Part shown: positions 44,551-54,700 of the stretch, piece by piece
How positions within the stretch are numbered: position 1 is the stretch's first letter
Layout of the letters: each line of letters opens with the position of its first letter
From: Goleter apudmare HA4340-LM2
GTDB taxonomy: Bacteria > Cyanobacteriota > Cyanobacteriia > Cyanobacteriales > Nostocaceae
DNA: 64,000 nt
NCBI GenBank assembly: GCA_019359495.1
Contig: JAHHHF010000095.1
Location: 1-64,000 of the forward strand
Direction: 5' to 3'
Notes under the pieces: model-generated
What the model saw: the letters and a program-made list of their open reading frames with translations, nothing else
Told to the model about the DNA's origin: nothing
Database searches by the model: none
Made by a program: the position numbers and the translations under genes

Positions 44551-44563
44551 TTGCGTAAGTCCT
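44551..44563. repeat. Right 13-bp boundary repeat of the accessory block
   Basis: TTGCGTAAGTCCT, the exact inverse of 35594-35606. It abuts the stop codon of the GTPase gene (44565-44567, minus strand). Confidence 0.7.
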
Positions 44564-44564
44564 G

Positions 44565-46124
44565 TCATTTAATTTCATTGGGATCAATCTCTTCTTCTAC
44601 TATTTCAGCATTCCCTTGTAACGGCTTCACCACCCTGGCGATCGCTTCGGTGACAAATGCTTTAATAAATTCATCGCGGCGATTGATTTGAAACTGGCGC
44701 TGTACAACCTCAGTCATCCCACCATCACCCCAATCTTGGTCATGACGAAAGTACTCAATAAAACTCTTACCAGCAATGCGGGTTAAATAAGCTGCTGTCA
44801 CACTCTGAACAGCTCTACCCACAATAAAAGTTGCTGGATTGGTTTGTAAAGCCGTAGAGAGTAATTGAATTGCTCCCTTAACAATCCCTAAACTAGCAAT
44901 AGTTTTTGCCAAAGAAAGGGCTAATTCTCGTCCCCGTTCCATATTCAATTCACAGCCGTAAATCTTGCCAATTTCTACTACCATTTGGGCATTGACGGCG
45001 GCTGTTGCCAGTAAATCTACGACTGGTAAAGGGGTAACTGATACCACCCCCGCAACAATCCACTGAAAGCGCTCGACTATTTTATCAGCTTGACGGCGAC
45101 GCTGGGCATCGATGAGTTTTCTGGCTTCCTCTCCTAACCGCAGAGATTGTAAGAGAATATTATCTGCCACCAAGTCCTCACCCTCAGCCCGCAAAATTGC
45201 CGCCATCCGGCGCAGCAAGGGCACAATATCTGCTTCTGGTTCGTAGGTTTCACCAGTTTCTAGTTTTGCAGGCTGGGGATTAGCAGCGATCGCTACGACA
45301 TCATTAGTGGCAATAAAACCCCGCACCCGTTGACGTAACCTCGCCAGGATGGCTTCCTTACTTTCATCTGTGTAAAGATCAGTTTTGTTGAGAACTAAGA
45401 GCGATCGCTTACCAATTTCTGCCAAACTCCGCAACGGCTCATATTCTGACCGACGTAAATCATTATCTACCACAAACAACAGTAAATCTGCTGCTGTTGC
45501 CAGTTCCCGTGCTAGTTGTTCCCGTTCCGTCCCTGCTACCCCTGCTTCTAAAATCCCCGGTGTATCTGTAATTAAAATTTTGCGTTCTAACCCCTTCAAT
45601 CGCAGACAATAGGTTTCCCCGACTTGGGTTGTACCCATTGGCGCATCCACCTGTCCTACCATCCGCCCCATTACCGCATTTACCAGGGAAGTTTTCCCCG
45701 CACTTCCCGTACCGAACACCACTACTTGAATTTCGCCCCGTGCTAAGTTGGTTTCAATCTCCCGCGATCGACTCAGTAAAGCTTGGCGTGCGACTTCATC
45801 TTGAATCTGTGCTACCTGTTGCCGCACAGCTTGTAAGGTAGTAGAAGCCGCATCAGATTTAGCCGCCGGAATTTGGGCGGTTGTCACTTGTTTACGGCGA
45901 CGGCGCGATCGCTGTTCACCAGACTGGAGTACCAGCACATAATAAACAAAAGCCGCAACCAAAGCCCCAATTAGAACAATCAGCAGCAACAGCAGCAAAT
46001 TACCCAGCAAGGGAGAATAGGACAATTGCCAATAGAGGCGTGATAGGGAATCAATCAGCCACAGGCTTAGTCCCAAAATAACGATTAAACCAACAATCAG
46101 CGTAACTATGCGTGATAGAGGCAT
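44565..46124 (-). CDS. Membrane-anchored Era-like GTPase with DUF697 domain
   Basis: 519-aa protein with two N-terminal membrane helices (IVTLIVGLIVILGLSLWLI; LLGNLLLLLLIVLIGALVAA), a basic linker (SRRRRKQ), a GTPase domain (G1 GTGSAGKTS; G3 DTPGI; G4 LVLNKTDL) and a C-terminal hydrophobic DUF697 domain (VVSVTPLPVVDLLATAAVNA). Cyanobacterial DUF697 GTPases of this layout are of unknown function, perhaps in membrane dynamics. The gene ends at the right edge of the accessory block. Confidence 0.88.
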   Translation of the reverse strand: MPLSRIVTLIVGLIVILGLSLWLIDSLSRLYWQLSYSPLLGNLLLLLLIVLIGALVAAFVYYVLVLQSGEQRSRRRRKQVTTAQIPAAKSDAASTTLQAVRQQVAQIQDEVARQALLSRSREIETNLARGEIQVVVFGTGSAGKTSLVNAVMGRMVGQVDAPMGTTQVGETYCLRLKGLERKILITDTPGILEAGVAGTEREQLARELATAADLLLFVVDNDLRRSEYEPLRSLAEIGKRSLLVLNKTDLYTDESKEAILARLRQRVRGFIATNDVVAIAANPQPAKLETGETYEPEADIVPLLRRMAAILRAEGEDLVADNILLQSLRLGEEARKLIDAQRRRQADKIVERFQWIVAGVVSVTPLPVVDLLATAAVNAQMVVEIGKIYGCELNMERGRELALSLAKTIASLGIVKGAIQLLSTALQTNPATFIVGRAVQSVTAAYLTRIAGKSFIEYFRHDQDWGDGGMTEVVQRQFQINRRDEFIKAFVTEAIARVVKPLQGNAEIVEEEIDPNEIK

Positions 46125-46182
46125 GGGTGGCAGTGGTGGATATTCAGTACCCGGATGCTTCTTATATTAATAGTTTCAACAG

Positions 46183-46210
46183 AATGGGGAATAGGGAATG
46201 AGGAATGGAA
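46183..46210. repeat. Heptamer tandem repeat, GGG-rich family
   Basis: AATGGGG, AATAGGG, AATGAGG, AATGGAA between the divergent GTPase and HstK-type genes. Same family as at 12708-12750. Confidence 0.8.
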
Positions 46211-46300
46211 AGACTTGTTTGCCGTTAACAGCACTCCAACTCAGGGAATACTAACCTTGTAAATTTCAGCCATGCGACTTGTGCGGCGAAGTGGGTGCAG

Positions 46301-49300
46301 ATGAATATACCAGTAGATGCAACAGCAGTTCTTGCCGGATATCAATTGATTGAACAACTCTATACTGGCTCTAGAACTGCTGTCTATCGAGGCATGAGAT
46401 CAGCAGATCAGCAAGCTGTGGTGATCAAACTGCTAAACCGCGAGTACCCAACTTTTTATGAACTCTTACAGTTTCGCAATCAGTATACCATCACCAAAAA
46501 TCTCAATATTCCGGGTATTGTGCGTCCCTACAGTCTAGAAACCTATCGTCATGGCTATGCCCTAGTAATGGAAGATTTTGGTGGTATTTCACTGCGAGAC
46601 TATATACAAACCCATCCACCTGCACTGACTGAGTTTCTGGAAATTGGTCTGCAATTAGCTGATATTCTCAACTACCTGTATCATCACCAGATTATCCACA
46701 AAGACATTAAACCTGCAAATATCCTCATTCACCCAGACACAAAACAAGTCAAAATCATCGATTTTAGTATTGCCTCACTCTTACCCAAGGAAACCCAAGA
46801 AATCAAAAATCCCAATGTGTTAGAAGGGACGTTGGCTTACCTAGCACCAGAACAAACCGGCAGAATGAACCGGGGTATTGATTATCGGGCAGATTTTTAT
46901 GCATTGGGGGTGACATTTTTTGAAGTCCTGACAGGAGAAGTACCGTTTCAGTCTGATGATCCGATGGAGTTGGTGCATTGCCATATTGCTAAAATGCCTA
47001 CTGCATTAGGTAACAGGAAAGCGATTCCCCAGGTGATTTCAGATATTGTGATGAAGCTGATGGCGAAAAATGCTGAAGACCGCTATCAGAGTGCATTGGG
47101 AATAAAATATGATTTGGAGATTTGTTTACATCAGCTAAAAGGAACTGGTAAGGTTAAAGACTTTGAAATTGCCCAACGGGATGTGTGCGATCGCTTCCTC
47201 ATTCCTGAAAAATTATATGGTAGAGAAGCAGAAGTCCAACAACTATTAGCAGCATTTGAGCGAGTTGCTCAGGGTAATAATGAACTGATGTTAGTCGCGG
47301 GATTTTCTGGTATTGGTAAAACTGCTGTAGTTAACGAAGTCCACAAACCTATAGTTAAACAACGAGGTTATTTCATTAAAGGGAAATTTGACCAATTTAA
47401 TCGCAACATTCCGTTTTCTGCTTTTGTGCAAGCCTTTCGTGATTTCATGATGCAGCTGTTCACAGAAAGTGACCAACAACTACAAAAATGGCAATTAAAA
47501 ATTCTGGAAGCTGTAGGTGGAAACGGACAAGTAATTATTGAAGTTATCCCCGAATTAGAAAGAATTATTGGACAGCAACCACCAGTAGCAAAACTATCAG
47601 GAAATGAGGCACGAAATCGCTTTAATTTATTATTTCAAAAATTCATCCAAGTATTTACTACGGAAGATCATCCTTTAGTGATATTTTTAGATGATTTACA
47701 ATGGGCTGATTCTGCTTCATTGAAGCTACTGCAACTGTTAATAAATGAAACGGATAATTATTTATTATTAATAGGTTCCTATCGAGATAACGAAGTATCA
47801 CCTTTACATCCCTTGATACTAACATTAGAAAATATTAGCAAAACAGGTGCAGTAGTTAATACCATCACATTGCAACCACTCAGTCAATGGAAATTAAGTC
47901 AGTTAGTTATTGACACACTCAAATGTTCAGAAAACCCAGCACTTCCTCTAGCTCAATTGGTATATCAAAAAACCGAAGGTAATCCCTTTTTTGCAACGCA
48001 GTTTCTCAAAGGATTATACCAAGATAGATTAATTCAGTTCAATTTTACAGAAAGGTGCTGGCAGTGTGACATCACACAAGTGAATCAGCAAGCACTCACA
48101 GACGATGTTGTCACCTTTATGGCATTTCAATTGCGGAGGCTTCCGAGATCAACTCAAGAAATCTTGCAATTAGCTGCTTGTATTGGCAATCAATTTGATT
48201 TAACAACCTTAGCGATCGTTGCGGAAGAATCAGAGTTAGAAACGGCGGCTTTGTTATGGAAAGCATTGCAGGAAGGCTTAATTTTACCACAGACTGAGGT
48301 TTATAAGTTTTTTCAGGATGGCGGGGGATTAGATAATACTAAAAACTGGGAACTAGAAACTGGACAATCTTCTCTGTACCCAACTTATAAATTTCTGCAT
48401 GACCGAGTGCAACAAGCTGCTTACTCATTAATTCCTGAAGATCAGAGAAAAACAACACATTTAAAAATTGGGCAACTCTTATTAAAGAATACCTCTTTAT
48501 TAGAACAGGAGGAGAAAATATTTGAAATTGTTAATCAGCTAAATTTTGGTATAGATTTAATTACCAATCAGCTAGAAAGAAATCAATTAGTTCAACTCAA
48601 CCTGATAGCAGGTCAAAAGGCAAAGTTATCTACAGCTTATGAGACAGCTATTAGATATTTGAATACTGGGCTAGAAATGTTAGCAGTTGATAGTTGGCAG
48701 TCTCAGTATGACTTAACCATCAAAATCTACATTGAAACTATAGAAGCAGAGTATTTAAACATTAACTTTGAACGTTCAAATCAGTTAATTGAAATCGCCT
48801 TGAGTAACACTAAGAATATTCTTGAGCAAGTCAAGATATATGAAGCAAAAATGCAGATTTATATAGCTCAGTTAGAAATGTTGAAAGCTATTGAAACTGG
48901 GCTACAAGTTCTAGAAAAGTTAGACGTTCATCTTGTAGATTTAATAAATGATGAGAGCTTAATAGTTGAATTACCAAACTTAGATGATCTAGAAAATTTT
49001 TTAGTTATGACTGATCCATATAAATTGTCAGCAATGCAGATTATCAAAATTCTCTGCGCTCCAGTTTTCATGGCTAAACCAGAAATTTTTCCGCAAATAA
49101 TCATTACAATGGTCAATCTCTGTATTGAGCATGGTAATTCAGCATTATCTGCATTTGCTTATGGCTTTTATGGATTGTTAATGTCTGGGATTGGCAAATT
49201 AAACGCCGGATACCATGCTGGGAACATTGCTTTAAAGCTTTTAGATAAATTTGATGCTAAAGAATTAAAAGCAAAAGTTTTTAATTTGTATAACTCTAAT

Positions 49301-51694
49301 ATTAGAAACTGGAAAGAACACACTAGAAATAGTATTAAGCCGTTACAAGAAGGAGTGCAAAGTGGTTTAGAAACAGGTGATATTGAGTGGGGTGGCTATT
49401 CGGCGGCTAATCTGTGTAGTTATCTATTTTTCTGTACAGATAACTTAGAATCTGTTGTTCAGCAACAAGCAATATATGTCGATATTTGCATAAAAATTAA
49501 GCAAGAAATACCTATGCATTTTTCGCAGATATGGCGTCAACTAGGTTTAAATTTACAAGGTTTATCTCCAGATAAAAATTTATTGATTGGAGACAGCTTT
49601 GATGAGGCTGAAAAACTACCTTGTTTAATTACTGCTAAAAGTGGTACGGTATTATTCATTTTCTACGTAGCTAAAACAATTTTACTGTACCAATTTGGTG
49701 ATTATGCCCAGGCTTTAAAAGTAGTCGATTTGGCAAACGAACAGGCAGGATCTGCATTTGGATTTATGCAGGTGATTATTCTTAATTTTTATCACTCTCT
49801 GGCGCTGAGTGCTCACTATTTGCAAGTTGAAGTTAGTGAACAACAAAAGTATTTAGAGCAAATTAAAGCCAATCAAGAAAAAATGCAATTCTGGGTAGAT
49901 CATGCGCCGATGAACAATCAACATCGCTATGATTTGGTAGAGGCAGAAAAGGCGCGAATACTTGGTAAATCGTGGGAAGCTGCTGACTTATATGATTGTG
50001 CCATCAAAGGAGCCAAAGAAAACGGTTATATCCAAGAAAAAGCGATCGCTAACGAACTTGCAGCTAAATTTTACTTAGGGTGGGGTAAAGAAAAAGTAGC
50101 TCAGGCATATATGCAAGAAGCATACTACTGCTATGCACGATGGGGAGCGAAGGCGAAAACAGATAACTTAGAAACACGCTATCCCCAACTGGTTCAAGCT
50201 ATTCTACAACAACAAAAACCCAGCTTTAACCCTCTTGAAACCATTGCAGCGATCACTAGTACTTCCACTCAAAAAATACTACACACTTCTAGTTCCGGTA
50301 GTACTAGTGTTTCTGAAGCTTTAGATTTTGCGTCTGTTCTCAAAGCAGCGCAAATTATTTCTAGTAGCATTCAATTAGATGAATTAATTGCCAGCGTCAC
50401 TAAAATTATTTTAGAAAATGCCGGAGCCAAAAAATGTGTGCTGATTCTGCTAGGTGAAAGTGAATGGCAAGTGAGGGCAATTACCTCTATTAATTCCGCA
50501 GACAATCTCACAAATGCTATTCTAGTTACAAAACTACTAGATGATTGCTCAGAGGTTCCTGTCAAACTAGTTCAATATGTCAAAAGAACCTTAGAACCCG
50601 TTGTGATTGACAATTGCCAAACCGAAGTTAAGGGCTTAATTGGTGATTACATGATTCAACATCAACCAAAAAGTGCTTTGTGTACACCGATTCTGAATCA
50701 AGGACATTTGGTTGGGATACTTTATCTAGAAAATAGCTTAACCCAAGGTGTATTTACAAGCGATCGCTTAACAGTTGTAAATTTCTTATGTGCCCAAGCT
50801 GCAATTTCTCTAGAAAATGCTCAACTCTATCAGCAGGCACAGCAAGCACTGCAAGATTTGCAACAAACACAATTAAAACTTGTTCAGAGTGAAAAAATGT
50901 CAGCTTTGGGTAACTTAGTTGCAGGTGTTGCCCATGAAATGAATAATCCCTTGGGTTTCATTGCCTCTAGTCTCAAACAAGCCCGGCCTAATATTATAGA
51001 TTTGACTGAACATTTACAACATTATCGCCATCAGTTTCCTGATCCTGGAGATCAGATTATGGAACATGGTGAAGAAATCGACATCGATTATCTTTTGGAA
51101 GATTTACCAAAAATGATTTCGTCAATGCAAGTAGCGTGCGATCGCCTCAAAAATATTAGCGTTTCTTTAAGAACTTTTTCCCGGGCTGATCTAGACTACA
51201 AAGTCCCTTGCAATCTTCACGAAGGCATTGATAGCACAATCTTAATTCTCAAGCATCGGCTGAAAGCAAATGAAAATCGTCCGGCGATTGCAGTGGTTAA
51301 AAACTACGGTGATTTACCCCCAATTGAATGCTTCCCTGGGCAACTAAATCAAGTGTTTATGAACCTACTAGCCAATGCCATTGATGCTTTAGAAGAATCT
51401 AACCAAGGACTGAGTTATCAAGATATCCAAGCTCATCCTAATCACATTATAATTCGCACTTATTTACAAGATAACTATGTCAAAATTTGTATTTCTGATA
51501 ATGGTATTGGGATCAAAGAAGCAGTAAAAGAGCGAATTTTTGATCATTTATTTACTACTAAAGATGTAGGTAAAGGTACAGGTTTAGGACTGGCGATCGC
51601 CCGTCAAATCGTTGAAGAAACTCACAAGGGTAAATTGAGTTTAAATTCTGTTCTATATGAGGGTACAGAATTTATTGTTGAAATCCCATTGTAA
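46301..51694 (+). CDS. HstK-type Ser/Thr kinase - AAA ATPase - GAF - histidine kinase, copy 1
   Basis: 1797-aa multidomain signalling protein. Ser/Thr kinase ~10-280 (VVIKLL, IIHKDIKPANILI, IDFSIASLLP with DFS in place of DFG, EGTLAYLAPEQTGRMNRG); AAA ATPase ~300-560 (GFSGIGKTAVVNE, IFLDDLQWADSAS); helical tetratricopeptide-like region ~700-1300; GAF ~1335-1510; histidine kinase (H-box GVAHEMNNPLGF ~1545, SNALDALEESN-type N-box, GTGLGLAIARQIVEE). The family is that of Anabaena HstK, with both kinase types in one chain. The ATG at 46301 is preferred to an in-frame GTG six bases earlier. Tandem copy follows. Confidence 0.9.
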   Translation: MNIPVDATAVLAGYQLIEQLYTGSRTAVYRGMRSADQQAVVIKLLNREYPTFYELLQFRNQYTITKNLNIPGIVRPYSLETYRHGYALVMEDFGGISLRDYIQTHPPALTEFLEIGLQLADILNYLYHHQIIHKDIKPANILIHPDTKQVKIIDFSIASLLPKETQEIKNPNVLEGTLAYLAPEQTGRMNRGIDYRADFYALGVTFFEVLTGEVPFQSDDPMELVHCHIAKMPTALGNRKAIPQVISDIVMKLMAKNAEDRYQSALGIKYDLEICLHQLKGTGKVKDFEIAQRDVCDRFLIPEKLYGREAEVQQLLAAFERVAQGNNELMLVAGFSGIGKTAVVNEVHKPIVKQRGYFIKGKFDQFNRNIPFSAFVQAFRDFMMQLFTESDQQLQKWQLKILEAVGGNGQVIIEVIPELERIIGQQPPVAKLSGNEARNRFNLLFQKFIQVFTTEDHPLVIFLDDLQWADSASLKLLQLLINETDNYLLLIGSYRDNEVSPLHPLILTLENISKTGAVVNTITLQPLSQWKLSQLVIDTLKCSENPALPLAQLVYQKTEGNPFFATQFLKGLYQDRLIQFNFTERCWQCDITQVNQQALTDDVVTFMAFQLRRLPRSTQEILQLAACIGNQFDLTTLAIVAEESELETAALLWKALQEGLILPQTEVYKFFQDGGGLDNTKNWELETGQSSLYPTYKFLHDRVQQAAYSLIPEDQRKTTHLKIGQLLLKNTSLLEQEEKIFEIVNQLNFGIDLITNQLERNQLVQLNLIAGQKAKLSTAYETAIRYLNTGLEMLAVDSWQSQYDLTIKIYIETIEAEYLNINFERSNQLIEIALSNTKNILEQVKIYEAKMQIYIAQLEMLKAIETGLQVLEKLDVHLVDLINDESLIVELPNLDDLENFLVMTDPYKLSAMQIIKILCAPVFMAKPEIFPQIIITMVNLCIEHGNSALSAFAYGFYGLLMSGIGKLNAGYHAGNIALKLLDKFDAKELKAKVFNLYNSNIRNWKEHTRNSIKPLQEGVQSGLETGDIEWGGYSAANLCSYLFFCTDNLESVVQQQAIYVDICIKIKQEIPMHFSQIWRQLGLNLQGLSPDKNLLIGDSFDEAEKLPCLITAKSGTVLFIFYVAKTILLYQFGDYAQALKVVDLANEQAGSAFGFMQVIILNFYHSLALSAHYLQVEVSEQQKYLEQIKANQEKMQFWVDHAPMNNQHRYDLVEAEKARILGKSWEAADLYDCAIKGAKENGYIQEKAIANELAAKFYLGWGKEKVAQAYMQEAYYCYARWGAKAKTDNLETRYPQLVQAILQQQKPSFNPLETIAAITSTSTQKILHTSSSGSTSVSEALDFASVLKAAQIISSSIQLDELIASVTKIILENAGAKKCVLILLGESEWQVRAITSINSADNLTNAILVTKLLDDCSEVPVKLVQYVKRTLEPVVIDNCQTEVKGLIGDYMIQHQPKSALCTPILNQGHLVGILYLENSLTQGVFTSDRLTVVNFLCAQAAISLENAQLYQQAQQALQDLQQTQLKLVQSEKMSALGNLVAGVAHEMNNPLGFIASSLKQARPNIIDLTEHLQHYRHQFPDPGDQIMEHGEEIDIDYLLEDLPKMISSMQVACDRLKNISVSLRTFSRADLDYKVPCNLHEGIDSTILILKHRLKANENRPAIAVVKNYGDLPPIECFPGQLNQVFMNLLANAIDALEESNQGLSYQDIQAHPNHIIIRTYLQDNYVKICISDNGIGIKEAVKERIFDHLFTTKDVGKGTGLGLAIARQIVEETHKGKLSLNSVLYEGTEFIVEIPL

Positions 51695-51768
51695 ATTTTT
51701 GCTCTTGCTTCTCAAAAACTTCATATATCTGGGAACACTAGATCTAGACGTAATCAGAATTTAGTACT

Positions 51769-54700
51769 ATGGTTAACACTTTAATCAGTATCCCTGGATA
51801 TCAGATCAGTGAAGAAATTTACAATGGTTCCAGAACCTTGGTTTATCGAGGATATCAAGAAATTGACTCTTTACCTGTAGTCATCAAACTACTGAAAAAT
51901 CCTTACCCTAGTTTCAGTGAATTGGTACAATTTAGTAATCAATACACCATTGCTAAAAATCTTCATCAACCGGGAATTATCCAAACTTATAGCTTAGAAG
52001 CATATCAAAATAGCTATGTTTTGGTGATGGAAGATTATGGAGGTGTTCCCTTAAAAAATTATTTCGCCAACGACATACAGATGTTACATCTAACGTCTGT
52101 ACAGGATTTTTTAGAAATAGCGATCGCTATTTGCAGCACTTTAGATATTCTCTTTCAGGAACGCATTATTCATAAAGATATAAAACCCAGCAATATTTTA
52201 ATTAATCCCCAAACCAAACAAGTTAAATTAATTGACTTTAGTATTGCATCTTTACTACCACGGGAAACACAAACACTTGTCAATCCCAATGTTTTAGAAG
52301 GGACACTAGCTTATATTTCCCCAGAACAAACTGGAAGAATGAATCGCGGTATAGACTACCGAACTGACTTTTATTCTTTGGGTGTGACTTTTTATGAGTT
52401 ACTCACAGGAGAGTTACCTTTTCCATCCAATGACCTCATGGAGTTGGTACATTTTCATATTGCTAAACCAGCACCGTTAGTACATGAAATTAACCCACAA
52501 ATCCCGTCGGTACTCTCTGCTATTGTTAGTAAATTGATGGCGAAAAATTCAGAAGACAGATATCAAAGTGCATTGGGATTAAAATTTGATTTAGAAACTT
52601 GTTTACATCAGTTAAAAGAAACTGGCAGGATTAATTACTTTGAGATTGCGCGCAGAGATGTGTGCGATCGCTTCCTGATTCCCGATAAAATTTATGGACG
52701 AGAAACCGAAATAGCAGTCTTACTTCAAGCCTTTGAGCGAGTTAGTATTGGCACTACAGAAATGATGCTAGTAGCTGGTTGTTCTGGGATTGGCAAAACT
52801 GCGATCGTCAACGAAATTCATAAACTAATTGTGCGGCAACGAGGTTATTTTATCAAAGGTAAATTCGACCAATTTAACCGTAATATTCCTTTCAGTGCAT
52901 TTGTACAAGTATTCCGGGATCTAATGGAGCAATTGCTCACAGAAAGTGACACTCAAATCCAGCAATGGAGAAACCAGATATTAGAAGCTGTGGGAGAAAA
53001 TGGGGAAGTAATTATTAAAGTCATTCCCGAATTAGAAAGAATTATTGGTCAACAACTACCAGCACCAGAACTATCAGGAACGGCTGCTCAAAATAGATTT
53101 AATTTATTGTTCCAAAAGTTTACCCAAGTTTTTACTACTGCTGAACATCCATTGGTGATGTTTTTAGATGATTTGCAATGGGCTGATTCAGCATCGCTGA
53201 AGTTAATGCAGTTATTAATGGCTGATACAGGACATTTATTGTTAATTGGTGCATATCGTGACCACGAAACGTGTCTCGTCAATGAAGTGCATCCATTAAT
53301 GTTGACTTTAAATGAGATTCAAAAAACATCAACAACGATTAATACAATTACTCTCAGGCCACTCAGTCAAACGCAAGTTAATCAATTAGTTGCTGACACA
53401 CTTAAATGTTCAGAAAACTTAGCATTGCCTCTAGCTCTACTAGTATCTCAAAAAACCCAAGGTAATCCGTTTTTCGCTACACAGTTTCTTAAAGCATTGC
53501 ATCAAAATCAACTCATTCAATTTAACTTTGAGTTAGGTCATTGGCAATGTGACATTACACAAGTGAGTCAGCAAGCAGTGACAGATGATGTTGTGGCCTT
53601 TATGGCATTTCAGTTACAAAGACTACCGCAATCAACTCAAGAGGTATTGCAGTTAGCTGCTTGTATTGGTAATCAGTTTGATTTAACAACTTTAGCAATT
53701 GTTGCAGAATCATCGGAAATCGAAACTGCGGCTTGTTTGTGGAAGGCATTACAAGAAGGCTTGATTTTGCCCCAGAGCGAAGTTTATAAGTTTTTTCAAG
53801 GAAATCATTCTGAAGCATTGGTAAATAATCAAGTTGATTTCAGTCAATCACCTAGCTATAAATTTCTTCATGACCGCATCCAACAAGCAGCCTATTCTTT
53901 AATACCAACAGAGTATAAACAGTCAACACACCTGAAGATTGGGAAACTGCTTTTGCATAATATCCCAGAATCAGAAAGGGAAGAAAAGATTTTTGAGATT
54001 GTCAATCAATTAAATGTAGGTGTACAGTTAATTACTCAGAATCATCAACTTGAGCAATTAGTCCAGTTAAATTTGATGGCTGGACGCAAAGCTAAAAATT
54101 CTACTGCTTATGCTGCTGCTGTTAGTTATTTAAATATGGGTTTAGAAATACTAACTACGAATAGTTGGCAAACTCATTATGATTTAACCCTAGCACTGCA
54201 TATAGAAAATATAGAAGCGCAATATCTCAAGGCTAACTTCGCCGCCGCAACTGCCTTAACCGAAATTGTTTTAAAGCAAGCTAATAACTTACTTGATCGG
54301 GTGCGATCACATGAGTTACAAATACAGATTTGTGTTGCTCAACGACAGCCCCATCAAGCAATTGATATCGGATTACAGACCCTAGAATTATTGGGTTATC
54401 CCATGCTTACAGAACTAGATTCAGATAGCTTCATAATGCAACTTCCAGATTTAGAAGCAGAATTCCTAGAGATGACCGATCCCTATCAATTAGCTGCGAT
54501 GCGAATACTCAAAACTATTTTGAGTCCCATTCTAGCAGGTAAACCTGAAATTTTACCCCTAGCAATTATCTCACAAATTAAACTTTGTATTCAATATGGT
54601 CTCTCAGATTTGGCAACTGGAGCCTATGTTTGGTATGGAACGATCCTCTGTGGAGGAGTTGGGAATATTCAGGCGGGATATGATGCTGGTCAACTAGCTT

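Noticed and set aside
35594-44563. A 9-kb DNA transposon
   Set aside because: No transposase or integrase in the block, and the 13-mer also forms the ends of a short MITE; genome comparison is needed before calling it an element.
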